Of a stretch of DNA of 64,000 nt, positions 26,332-39,900 are shown in pieces. The translations under genes and the position numbers were made by a program. How positions within the stretch are numbered: the stretch's first letter is position 1; the number at the start of each line of letters is the position of its first letter. A model generated the notes under the pieces. It did not search any database and had not been told where the DNA came from. It saw only the letters and a list, made by a program, of their open reading frames with translations. The stretch comes from Cristatella mucedo (Eukaryota > Bryozoa > Phylactolaemata > Cristatellidae), in contig WPIO01000001.1 in NCBI GenBank assembly GCA_009760855.2, positions 19,249,501 to 19,313,500 on the forward strand, read 5' to 3'.

Positions 26332-29300
26332 GTATTGCCTGGAACAAGCACAGTGTACTTCTAACAAGTCGGTAAGTGTACTGCTTACTGCTTAACCAAA
26401 TTGGTGTGCGGGTACCTGCACTAAAATAAAACTATTAGATTTTCTCTAGTTAAGAGTTAAATACTTATTTATTTAGTTATTGAGAAATTCTGGCATATAT
26501 TGCATGCACAGTGAAGGAGTCTACGCCGAGTAGACCTTCTAAAGCATGGAACAAGACTCTTGCTTTCAGCGACTAATATTTAAAAACCGTTCTCACAAAT
26601 GATCATTTAATATCACTTGATCATGGGCTTTTAAATATGTAGAAAAATACTAGGTGCTTGATGATGCAGATAGCTCAATTCACAGACTTGCAAGCAGTTT
26701 AGGAACAATAATTTATCTCCCAACTTTGTTTCGGCCAAAATACTGGCTGGAGTCTAATTTGGCGATATCTGCCGTTATATCTGCCTGTCGAGGTCATAAG
26801 CCATAGCTGCGTCTAGAACTGATCACATGCAAGAATTTGGGACAGCAGCCGCCTCAGAAGGAAACAGACAAGGTCACTGCTTGGCCACATTTGCAAACTC
26901 CCGGGAGTGACCCTAGCCCATAGAGGATACCTCCCTATAGCAGTTAATCTCAAATCAGCCCCCATTGCCTAGTGATGCAAGTGAGTATGCCCAGCAGCTA
27001 CATTAACGGCTGTATAGCTAGTAACACACAAGCACCACAGTAATACAATACTAAGATATCTGATATCTGAGAGGTTAACATATAGCAACCAGCCTTAAGA
27101 AAGATAAGCTACTTTCTGATTGGGAAGATACAAATCATTGTTTTAAGGGTCAACTCTGTTGCCGTTTGAGCAAAGGATACAGAGCAAAGTTCTTACGCTG
27201 ACCCACAAGGGCCGCCACGGCTTGGCTCCTTTGTACCTAGCTGAACTGCTGTATCAGTTTCAGCCTGTTCGCACCCTCAGGTCCTGTGTGGACAATACAT
27301 TAGCTGTCCCATTCCTCCGCTTAAAGACAGTTGGCGACAGAAGCTTTAGCTCTGCAGGTCCTAGACTGTGGAACTCGCTTCCACAATTCTTACGCAACGA
27401 CATCTACTCTCCAAGTGCCGACTATGGCACATCTTTTTCAGCGGTCCTGAACTGCTACTTCTATGCTACTCACTACCTCAACTGCTCTCCTAACTCTGCT
27501 ATGCTTCCCACTTTCTCTTTGTTGCGTGAGACGAAGTCTGTTGGCTACCGAATTCGTACCGAAAGCCGCTTGGGCTGTGAGTGCGCTATAATAATAATAA
27601 TTCATTTGTATAGCGCCCCAAGAGAACTAAATCTTTATCCAGGCGCTTCACATATGCCTCAGGGCTCGAGCCCACGACCTCAGCCAGACCTTGGTCGGGG
27701 CGAGCACCTTAACCGCTGGACCAACCCAGCTATACAAAACTCTCCTGCCTAACACCCACATGGTCTTTATGACTTTGTGGAGTTACTGACGGAGATACAT
27801 TACATTACATTATATTACGCCTGTCCAGAAAGACCTGCTTTATCATTCACCCCAGAGTCTATGTTTCTGCCACTTACCACCTAAACTTGATCGAATACGA
27901 TCACTTGTACAAATGGTCAAACAGGATACATTTTGAAGCCCTGCAAACATGAATCGACAATCTGCTACCTCTAACCTTGAACAAATTGTGAAAAAATAAT
28001 AATAATAATAATACACTTGATAAAGCGCACTCAGAGAAGTCAATCTCTTTCTAGGCGCTTTACATTTGCGAAAATAAGACTGCTTTACACTAAAAACGAT
28101 GCAGAGTCCGTGATTCAATGGACACAAACACGGATCTCGTGGATCAGTGATTGCCAGATCGATAGGGACTAGTATTTAGGGGGATAAGAGAGACATAGTC
28201 TTCTACGTAGATGAGTTTTGGATTTAGGTACCATTTACGGCTAATGAATGCAATGTTAGCTTTTCTGATTTAGATAGTTAGCAGATTGCACGCCTTTATG
28301 TGCTGACCTAAGAATCTGAGGCAGCTTAGAGCAGGTTAAAGCTTTTCTAGTTGTTTTGTCGACAGCACCTAAGAAATGATGCATGCAATTAAATGTAATA
28401 TATCTCAGTGCGTAACTCCACAAAGCCACAAGGACTCTGTGGGTATTATGCAGGAGAGTTTTCTATAGCCCACTTATAGGCCTAAGTGGCTTTCGATATA
28501 CATTGGTAGCCAACAAAGTTCATCTCATGCAACAGAGAGAAACAGCACTAAAGTAGCAGCTCAGGACAGCTGGAAAGAAAATGCTACGGCATTTGTGTGC
28601 TGAACTATAAATCTGAAGCAGCTAAGACCTGATTATAGCTTCTTTGGTTGTTTTTCCGACATCACCTAAGAAATGATGTGTGTAATTAAATGTAATATAT
28701 ATACGAGTGTAAATCCACAAAGCTACAAGCATTACGTGGAGGCTAAGGCTGAAGTAGCAGCTCAGGACGGCTGGAAAGAATGTGCCACAGTCGGCAGCAG
28801 AGGAGAAGATGTCGTATTAAAACTATGGACGTGAGCTCCACAGTCTAGGACATGAAAAGCAAAAGCTTCTGTCGCCAACGATCGTTAAGCGGAGTAATGG
28901 AACTGTAAATTAATTGTCCATGGAGGCTGAAACTGGGGCAGCGGTTCAGCTAGGTATGGAAAAGCCAAGCCATGGCAGACCTTGCGGCCAGCATAAGCAC
29001 TTTACTCTGCATTCGTTGATCAACCAGAAGCCATCGAAGCTCCTTCAGCAAAGCAGACACATGGGCAAACCTCTGAGATTTGCTAACTAGCCTTGCAACC
29101 ATATCCACCACGAGCTTCAGTGGCCTAACGGCTTTTTCGGTAAAATAGCCAAAATGCAATTGCAATAGTCTAGCCAATGACAAAACTAGGGATCATATGA
29201 AATAATTTGCAAGCCCCAGTGGTAGGAGTCCACAATCTTAGATAGGGATCGCATGTGATGGCTAGCGTTGGAGAGAGTCTTACTAATGTAACTTTCAAAA

Positions 29301-32300
29301 TTTAAGCAGCTGTCAAAACGACACCTAAATTACGAGCACAGGGTAGAGAGTGCAGATGCTAAAATGGTTAAATGCTAGATTTGTCCCTCAGGCATAGGCA
29401 GAAAATGTCGAGAAAATAAACGAAGAATCCATGGAAATCTTTGAGAACAACAATACTTGACAATAAGGGCAAGAATCACTCACTGATTGAATTTAACAAA
29501 TGTAAAGTGCCTAGAAAGAGATTGAGTTCTCTGAGAGTGCTAAATCAAAATTATTATTACTATTAACTTTATAATAAGCATTATATGCACGATGCCATTC
29601 AAGAGATGCAGTACAATTCAGAGACAAAAGCAGCAGTGACTAACTCGTGAGCTTCAGTGTAGCAAACAAATGGAAGATAACCTAGCCTTCCAGCCGTTCA
29701 ATGGCTTTGCAACATCGTTCGAAAAAAGTGAATGAAGTATTGTGGGTGACATAGGCATTATAACAAACCTTGTATGTTGTCTGGCACAGAGGAAAGAGCA
29801 ACACGTCCATCTGCAGGAAGCATCACTGGCACCAAGACTTGGGTGTGATATGAGAAAGGGTGCCTAAAAGCAATGAACTTTCATTAACACCTACGACATG
29901 AGCTTTAGACAGGAAAATGCAGTGATACGAAGCATGCCACAAATTCAAAGCCGGGATCAAAACTGCCCTGACTGCGGAGTTTAAAGTAGCTCAAGGGCTA
30001 AAACAAAATGTCGTCCAAGAAGCTCCCAGCTTTGACTACAGCAGGGCTTTGGACAAGGATAACAGCAATGAGGACTTGAAGTCAACCACCAGAAGTGGTT
30101 GTCAGTCATGTAACTCAGCCTGATCGCCAGGGTGAGGTCCCTCGATGGCTCCGTTTAATGCAGTGCCAGCAAAATACAGCAAAGCCAGTGCTTTTATTCA
30201 TTGCACTCGCTGTTTGACCAAGCTGCTTAAAAAACCCGTGAGCTATTAAAGCACTTCTGCAAAAACTCGGTTTCTGCCAAAGATTTATTGGCAAAAGCGG
30301 CACTGTCATTGCAGCACGTTGGAAAACTTAATTTTGGCAGTATAGCAATATTAGCCGGTATCTGAAATTAAAACGCAAGTGGTGGAATCACTAGAACAAC
30401 TGAGCTGTGTAGCAAAAATGAGCTGTGTGACGTTTTAAGCATCTAATGCTCTCTGACTGCCACTAGTTCTCGATCCTTTAGAGATCAAATGTGCGACGTA
30501 TTTTCGGGCATTATTCAGAGCTTCGGCATGCTTTAGCATGCAGGAGCTATTCATAGCGTGATAGCAGACTTGAAGATGAGACAAACAGCAGTCAATCATT
30601 AGCAAAAGTCACTTGAAATAAAAAATTCCGACCCAGCTAGTTCTGGTTGCTAATTATTGATTGTGCAACATGTGTTTCCAATACTCATGACCGTGACCTT
30701 GGATTACTCTATCCGAACACCGGTACGCAATTAGCAAGCGAGCAGGTACATCGACAAACCAGTGCACCCCATACATGCTTATTGGTTTTAACCGGTGGTG
30801 GTTATTGGATTGTTTGTGCTTCTACCTTTGCGACAGTTCTGTAGGCATCAGTATTGAGCGACTGAATTGGCGACAGATTTCTTCAAATAAGTGTGTGCTA
30901 CCTATTTTATAGTTGTGCGAGTTCCTAAGAAAGCAGACCAAGACAGGCATTGAAACATTGAAGAGATACGTGGTCATAGTTCATGGGTGCCCAACGGACT
31001 CTGCGGTTACCAGGTTTCAAAATTTGAGTCCAGGCTCCACAGCAAAAAGTGGCTTCTACACGTGGAGGAAGTCTGTAGTAGTGGGGCTTAACCAACATTA
31101 AATGGTAGAGTCGAGTGACAAAGCAGTACACTGGTGACATCCTGGGGTTGCCCAGTGAGAGAAAAAGACAGGGATGCATTACACATTTTGGCCTACAACT
31201 GCTTCGAGTATTCGAATACTAAAATGATTCCAAAGCAATATCAACTCCAGATTTAGGAAGCCCCAAGCACCCTATGATGCCCTACCCTCTATGTTAAGGA
31301 GTGGCAGACCTGCCTAGGTAAACAACAGTGCACCAAATAGCAGCAGGGTAAATAAGGATCCGTTGGACCAGGCTTTGCAAAGTAACAGCCTCTCGCTCAG
31401 AAAAACGCAGCGTGCACATCAGCATGGTCAAACAGTCAATTGTATGCTCTTCCAAGAAGGCGAGACTGCTGTTTCACAATTGGCAGGGAACGGGCAGGCA
31501 TTAGCGCTAAGTTGCAACACTATTGAAGGGGACCGACCGTTCACTATCCAGTGTAAGGACTGGAGCATGCCATACTTCATACACAAGGCTGGTCGAAGAA
31601 CTTTCGTCATTCACGACAGCCTTTTGCATCGTTAGAATGAACGAGAATACATGTCGAAAGAGGACAAAGGCTTGGACAATTTCAGATACAGAGAGATGCC
31701 ACAGCGATGCTGCCAGACTTGTATTTCAGATTCATGGGCAAACCTGCCCGTAGGGATTCTATAAACTAGCGATTGGTTGCTGACTTTTCAGTCCAAGGTG
31801 CCGATTCCCAAGGGGAACATACGGAATCAATAGCAGCCGAACGATGGCCTGACGTGTCGAGGATCTCTGAATATAACTCTTACAGGGTAAACTAAGACGA
31901 AAAAATCCTTGGATGCATGGCAGCAGCTGCGGTGGCTGCTGCTTTGCTCGAGTGATACGAGGATTTTCTAAGAATTCAGATATACTAGTATTGCTCAACG
32001 TGTCCCCTAAATGTCAACGAGAAACTTGAAGCTTTTGGTAGGGTAGACCCTATGTAAACATTGCACTTCTCTTGGTATTCCATTTATCAAGTGCATTATT
32101 ATTATTGGTACAAACGAGGCAACTGAGAACGAAAGAATGGTGGTCGGTGCCACTTCAGTAAAGTTTTCCAAGTGCTGGCTTTTGGGCAATGCCAATAGTT
32201 GGTTCAAAGTAAGAACCGAGAAATAATTAGACATTGTAAATGGCATTGTCCAAATTAATTCAAATAAGGTATCTTGAGTGAGCACTGGGTGGCATTATGG

Positions 32301-33918
32301 ACCCAGCCAGAAGTTTAAGTTGGCAACACAATTTAGATGCTGAAAATTTATTTAGTCCCATGAACCTTTTGTAAGCAGGCTTTGACAGTGAATTTAGAAG
32401 ATCACGATTGAGCTGCAGCATCCAAAGCACTAGAAGATTGATGCTGGCATTACTTCAATTGGTACTGAAAATGATAACGAAGACTACCATTAGTACACTG
32501 CATCTGTTCTTCTCTGCCTTGCATTTAAAGACACAGTGATCTCAGTGAGACCCTATATAAAGATTGCACTTCTGGTCAATAACTAATTTCAATACTTAGG
32601 GCATTACCTTATCACGTCTTAATCTTACCGAAGAAGCACAAGGGGTAACTTTCTTTGTCAGCTAAATGAAAGGATTAAGAATTCACTGATATTTAAATCG
32701 ACGAGTTCATGAAAGTGCATCAGCATGGACATCTGAAACTGCTTGGAATACAGTTCCACTGGATTAGTGAGGAGAAACCTTTTTTGTAAAGCACGGCATC
32801 ATGTGGGCATGTGATGGAAACTGAATAACAGATCACAGGTATCTAGCCTCATTCTTCTCTAATAACTGCCAGCACCCCACTTGACTACATCCTGGTGGTG
32901 GCTGCCACGACCATCCAGCTACTGACCTCAGATATGGGTTCCACCCAGCATCATGTAAGTAGCAGCAAGTAGTAAAATGTTCTTCGGGAATCCTAGAGAT
33001 GTGGTGATAAAAATAATAGTAAAAAATAAGTTTAGCCGGTTTAATAGTCTCATTTATGTAGTAGAATGTAGTAGCATATCAAATGCATTCTTATTATTAT
33101 TATTAGTAGTAATAAAAAAGCCTAAACAGCCATCATCACCACTTGTAGTGGGTAAAAGAATCGCCAAACTGCAAGACTCAAAGACACGACCAGGGTCGTA
33201 AAGAGTGAGTACCTTAACCCGGGAAAAAGAACTAGGGTCCACCATTAACCAAAAGATTTACATACACGAAATGCTTCAGACTTTACTGTCATGCTTGCAA
33301 TCCAACAAGGAGTGCATCAACATTCGTATTAGCTCGTAGGCCTGTCCAATTAGAGTAGGCAATCCAAGTAAGGCCGTCAGCATCCCCTGGTACTTGGGTT
33401 CGTGGTGACTTCTTTCTCTGCCTATGCTCTGCTACTCTCACCTTCATATGTGTATGCGAGTGTGCGCAACCATAATCTTACAGGTGGCTGGGGCTGCAGT
33501 TTCATCGGGATCACGCATATCGACATGATATACTACGAACATTCAGGAACTGCTTGTGCCAGCCGGCCAGTGATTTCTGCAGACGAAAAGTTAGGTTAGT
33601 CTCAAGCCATGCCATGGGTACAGACGTTTAGGCTTTTATGGTACAATGACAACTCGACATTTGCCATGTTCTCCAGCAAGCTGACTAAAATCTGTTTATC
33701 AACTGCCAGCCTAAAGTAAAACAGACATAACGGATTGCTGATTTCTCGGAAGCAGCACAACACTTGAGAAGTGTGAGTATGACCACTGCTCATAGCAACA
33801 TAAGGATCCCAAGTTAACATGATCAGTTTGCAGTCTTCAAATATTGATGCAAAGCTAGTGACTAGGCAGCTAGTACTTTTAGGACTTATTTTTACAAAGT
33901 ACATGTATGTCTGTATCT

Positions 33919-33950
<32 letters not shown>

Positions 33951-36900
33951 CAACTTCACAAAGTCACGATGAATCAAGAGGCTGCTGGTACAAAGAGTTA
34001 GTACAGCTTCTCAAGTGGCTTTTAGAGTACACGATAGCCAACACCGTGAATCTCTCGGAACAAACAAAAAGAAAGTACAGCCGGTAATAATAAAAATAAT
34101 AATAATAGGCGGCTTTTATAGCACTTTTAAAATAACTAAATCTCTAAACGGGTAGTTTAAAACTCACTGCGAGTGACAGAAGAGACTGAAGGTTTACTAA
34201 TTAATGTAGCTTCTCGCCTTACCATTGATGTTTTAGCGCTCACCGGTATTCTAATGCTCCCCACACGTGGCTGTGGAGGGCCGGTGACATGTTTTCCAGC
34301 TAACCACAAGGTCTTCCTCACCTGGTACGATAGCTCGACCCAAACCCCTGGTCTCACGACTTAAGTTAAGTGTGTACGAGGGATAGATTTCCATATTTTC
34401 CCAGGCCGTTGCCATCGATTGCCACGAATTGCCCGCACATGAACTTTCAAGATTGGTTGATAGGTTGCGGTTGCACTTTTAATACAGCACACTGCTACTC
34501 AAGAAAAATTGGGTCTTCTCCAACCAGCTTTGCTTGTAATTGTAACCAACAATCATAGATTGCTGTATTGTCTCGGGCAATCGCCGTCGATTGCCATACA
34601 TTGCCCAAGCTTGAACGCAAAAAAGGACAGCATGTGCGCCCACAGTGAGCATTATGTGGTAGGATAATTACAACTAACAGCCGACGTCCTGCAAAATTTG
34701 AAACAGATTGTGATAGAGGCCGGGCAATTGCCATCGATCGCATGCATTGCCCTCGATTGTGCCTTTGTCGATTGTTTAAAAGGAGGTGGCTGCACTTTTA
34801 ATATAACGTAGTGCAATACACAAAAGCAGTTGGAGCTTCTCTCTGCAAATGTCGGTCCATCTGTAACTGACCTTTATGGATTGGCATATTTCTCCATGCC
34901 ACTGCCGTTTACTGGAGTTCGTTGCCATCGATTGAACGTGCACAATGGTTGAACAATATGAGCGCGCACAGGTATGTGTTACGTAGAATTAGAGTTGTAG
35001 TTTATTGCAGCCAATCTTGTCAATTTTCCACGGATTTCGCTATCGCCCCCTCCCGACCATTGCTGTGGATTGCCGTGCATTGTTGACAGTTAACAACAAA
35101 GCATCTTGAAAATGCCACAGTTTTACTTTGGACGCAGGTAAATGTTATATGCAATGACAACTGAGACTTCTGCACTGCCAACTTCCCTTCAATTTGTCGG
35201 GAATTAAGGTATTGGCCGGGACATTGCTGTCGATTGCCACTCATTGCTCGCGATAGTACGTTCGCGATTTGCTGAAAGGATGTGATTGCAATTTAAACGC
35301 TATGCTCTAAGATATCTTTGATCTTGGCCCAGTCACTTTCCAGTGATTTGCGGTGGATCATAATAAAATGCCGTATTTGCCCAGGCCATTGCCGTCGATT
35401 GCCATGCATTTCCCAAGATTGAACGGTCAGAGCTGGTTGAACGTATGTGCACATGCAGTGAGATGTTACAAGGAATGAGAGTTGGAGCTTGGTGTAGCCG
35501 ATTTCTCGTCGGTTTGCCAAGGATTGCAGTATTGGTACATGCAATTGCTATCGATTGACATGCATTGTTGACAATTAACGTGCAAACTAGCTTGAAAGTC
35601 CTACGATTTCACTTTTAGCACAAAGAAATGTGAAATGCGATGACAAAATTGGCAGTTCGTGCAGCCAATTTGGGGTCGACTTGCAATGGATTGTAGTGGA
35701 TTGCTGCTTCGAACCAAGCCGTTGCCCTAGAATGCCAATAGGTTGCCCGAGATTGCATTAGAGCAATTGCTTAAAATCATGTAGTTGACTTTAACTAGTG
35801 TGGCTTTTATCATGCATTCAAAATTAGAGCATTCTGAAACCGATTTCAGGGCATTTTATATCGGATTGCTGTAGATTGAGGTATTGGCCAGGGCCATTTG
35901 CAGTCAACTGCAGTGCATTTCTGCCGAATGGTCGAGGTGATTGTATTGAAATTGTGTGATTACACAATAACCGAAAATTAGAGCAACGTGCAATCACTAC
36001 TAGAGCTGAAAGTTTACGTATTCTGGTCGTCTTGCGGCAGGTTGACGTACTGGCTCGGTCAGTTGCAGTCGATTGCAGTACATTGCTGCAGAATTGCCGA
36101 GGCAATTAGTGTGAAGTTATGCGAGTACAAAATAACCGAAGAGTAGAGCAGCGTGCTATCATAATTAGAGCTTATAATGTACACGTTCTGGTCGCTGTGC
36201 AGCGGATTTCAGTGGATTGAAGTGGATTGCGGTATGGGACAGGGCCGTGGCAGTCGATTGCAATTCATTGCAGGAGTAAGTGTGTGCACGATGGAGCGAA
36301 TTTTTCTGGGTTTACTTTTGAACTGAGTCTAGTCCTATATACAATGTAAATTAGAGCTTCTCGATGGCGATTTGAGGATGATTAGCTGTGAAATAGAGTG
36401 GATTGTGGTATTTTGTTAGGTCATTTCAGGCGATCGCCGACCATCGCCACAGTGCGAGGATGCACAATTTTTTTTATTTTACATGGTTGTGCACACAGCA
36501 AGGTTAACGTTAATATGCAATAAAAACTTAAGCTCGGCCCAATCTATTTCGATTTTTGTTCGGTGGATTTAAGTGGGTTGCGGTATTGGCCCGGACTACT
36601 TCAGGCGATTGCAATGCATTGCACGAGAACAGCCATGCCAATCCACGTGAAATTTCTTAGGTGCAATTGTCGCAGAGGGTGCTGTCATATGTAATAAAAA
36701 AGTAGCTTTTTGAACAGGATTTATTTCGTTTAGCGGTAGAATGCAGTGGATTGCGGTGGATTGTGATTTTGGCCTGGGCCACTGCAATTTCTTTCAGTGG
36801 ACTTCGTGAGGACGCCTGAATGGAATCTCTCGACATTTTCTGGGTGCATTTGTCGTGCAGCATAGTTTGATATTCCGAACTTTCTGGAGCTGTGCGAAGC

Positions 36901-39900
36901 TTATCTGTGGTGGATTTGACAGGAACTAGAATGGATTGCGGTGGATTACAATACAGGCGTCCGTCGTCGAAGCTCATTTGGGTTTTGACGAATTACCGAA
37001 ATCTACCCTAATCATCTCTAATTAGGGAAGCAACGACCAGACGTAAGCGTTGCCGAGCTCAAATTATTCTCTGATATTGTAGTACACGTTCGAATTTATC
37101 TGTCCACAGAATTTCACGTGGCTGCGAGCACGCTCACTTATGCAAATGAGCTTTGGCACTGGACGCCTGTACTGCAATCCACCACAATCCATTCTAGTTC
37201 TCGTCAAATCCATCCCAAATCTGCTGCAAATAGCTCCAAAAAGTCTGGAATATCAAACTAAGGTACACGCACAATGTACCCAGAAAATTTTGCGCGATTC
37301 CGCGCATGCGTTTTACGAAGTCCACTGAAATAAGATGCAGCGGCCCAGGCCAATAGCCCAATCTACCGCAATCCACTGCATTCCACCGTGCAACGAAAAA
37401 AATCCTGATCGAAAAGCTCCTTTTTTGATTGCATATGACAGCACACTCTTTAAAAATTGATTAAAAAAATTTCACTTGAATTAGCACGGTCGTTCTCGTG
37501 CAATGCCCTGCAATCAACTGCAATAGCCCGGGCCAATACCTCAATCCACTTCAATCCACAGAATCCACCGCATAAAAAAATCGAAAAACATTGCACCGAG
37601 CTCCAGTGTTTATTGCATATAAAAGTGCACCATGCTGTGTGCACAACCAAGTAAAGTAAAACAATTGTGCAGTCTCGCGCTGTGGCAATGGGCGGCAATC
37701 GCCTGAAATTACCTGGAAAACTACCGAAATCCACTCTATTCTACTGCAAATCATCCTCAAATTGCCATTGCAAAGCTCTAATTGACATTGCATATAGCAC
37801 TAGACTCAGTTCAAAGTGCATCCATAAAATTTCGCTCCATTGTGCACACGCGTTCTCATGCAATGAATTGCAATCGACTGCAACGACCCGGTCCCATACC
37901 ACGTTCCACCGCTATCAGCCGAAATCCGCTGCAATCTGCTACAAAGCGACCACAAAGCGTACACTAGAAGCTCTAATTATGATTGCATGCTGCTCTACCC
38001 TTCGGTTATTGTGTACTTGCATACATTTACTGTAATTGCCTCAGCCATTCTGCAGCAATGCACTGCAATCGACTGCAACTGCCAGGGCCAGTACATCAAT
38101 ATACAGCAACCCGCCAATTAACGACCAGAATACGTACACTTTAAGCTCTAACAGTGATAGCACGTCGCTCTAATTTTTGGTTATTGTATAATCCCACAAT
38201 TTCACTACAATCTCTTCGATCATTCGGCAGCAATGCATTGCAATTGACTGCAATGGCCCGGGCCAATACCTCAACTTACAGCAATCTCATACAAAATGTC
38301 CTGAACTCGGTGTCGTAAAGCTCTCATTTTTAAATTCATGTTACAAAGCACACTGGTTAATGTCAACCACATCATTTTAAGCAATCGCGCTAGTACAATC
38401 TTGGGCAATTCATGGCAATCTACGGCAACGGCTCGGCTCGAAGAAGCAATCCACTACAATCCGTGGCAAGTTGACACTAAATTAGCTGTACGAGTGCCGA
38501 TTGTCATCGCATTTCACATTTGTGTGTGTTAAAAGTGAAATTGTAGGACTTTCAAGATATTTTGCACGTTAATTGTCAACAATACACGGTAATTGACAGC
38601 AATGGCAGGGACCAATACCGAAATTCGTGGCAAATCGACGAAAAATCGGCCGCACGAAGCTCTAATTCTCATTCCACGTAACATCTCACTGCCTGCACAC
38701 ATACTTCCAACCAGCTCTGACCGTTCAACCTTGGGCAATGCATGGCAACAGACGGCAATGGCCCGGGCAAATACGGCAATCCATTATGGTCCATCACAAA
38801 TCACTGGAAAGTGACTGGGCCAAGATCAAGTATACCTTACTTGTCACAGCCCACTGTTTTGAAAGTGCAATCAAACCCTTTCAACCAATCGCTCACGTAC
38901 ATTTGTGAGCAATGAACGGCAATCGACAGCAATGTCCTCTGCCAATACCCCAATTCCCGGCGAATTGAAGAGAAATTGGCAGCCCGAAAGCCTCAATTGT
39001 CATTACATATAGCATTCCGCTCCGTCTAAAGTAAAATCGTGGAACTTTCAAGATGCTTTGTTTGTTAACTGTCAGCAAAGCACGTTAATCAGCAGCAATG
39101 GCAGGGGCCGATAGCGAAATCCTTAGAAAATTTGGCAAGATTGGCTGCAATAAACTGCAACTCTCACTCCACGTAACATGTACCTATGTGCGCTCATAAT
39201 TTTTACCCACGGTACGAATTCAATCGACGGCAATGGCCCGGGGAAATACGCCAATCCATTACGGACAGTTACAAATGCACCGACAGTTGCAGAGAGAAGC
39301 TCCAACTTTTCTTGCGTATTGCATTGCACTGCATTATAAGTGCAGCCATATCCTTTTATACAATCGATAAAGGCACAATCGACGGCAATGCACGGCGATC
39401 GACGGCAATGGCCAGGTCTCTGCAGCAATCCGGTTCAAATTTGCTGGAAATTGGCTGTTTGAATGTTTAATTATCCTACTACATAGCGCTCATTGTGGGC
39501 GAGCACGCTATCCTTTTTTCGTTCAACCTTGGGCAATGCATGGCAATCGACGGCAACTACCCGAGACAATACAGCAATCTATGATTGTCCGTTACAATTG
39601 CAAGCAAAACCGCTGGGAGAAGATCACATTTTTCTTTCGCAGCAGTGTGCAGTATTAAAAGTACAACCGCGTCCTATCAACCAATCTTGAACGTACATGC
39701 GAGGGCAATGCGCGGCAATCGACGGCAACGGCCTGAGAAAATACGGAAAATACGTGCTCGCAGCCACATGAAATTTTGTGGACAGATAAATTCAAACGTG
39801 TACTACAATGTCAGCAAACAAACTGAGCTCGGCAACGCTTACCCTGGTCGTTGCTACCCTAACTAGAGTGGATTGGGGTGGATTTCGGTGGATTGGGGTA

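Noticed and set aside
30115-31753. Host exons suggested by 60-90 codon frames
   Set aside because: No splice-consistent borders, no motif, and both strands are open by chance to a similar degree.
34400-39750. CRISPR-like regularly spaced repeats
   Set aside because: The units are about 170 bp, diverged, inverted between arms and lie in an animal intron. There are no identical short repeats with unique spacers and no cas genes.
34400-39750. Short open frames rich in QSTA, NRLQ and PGQ-like words across the palindrome
   Set aside because: They come from translating the ATTGCC/GGCAAT core in different frames and never exceed about 120 codons. No conserved protein emerges between the arms.
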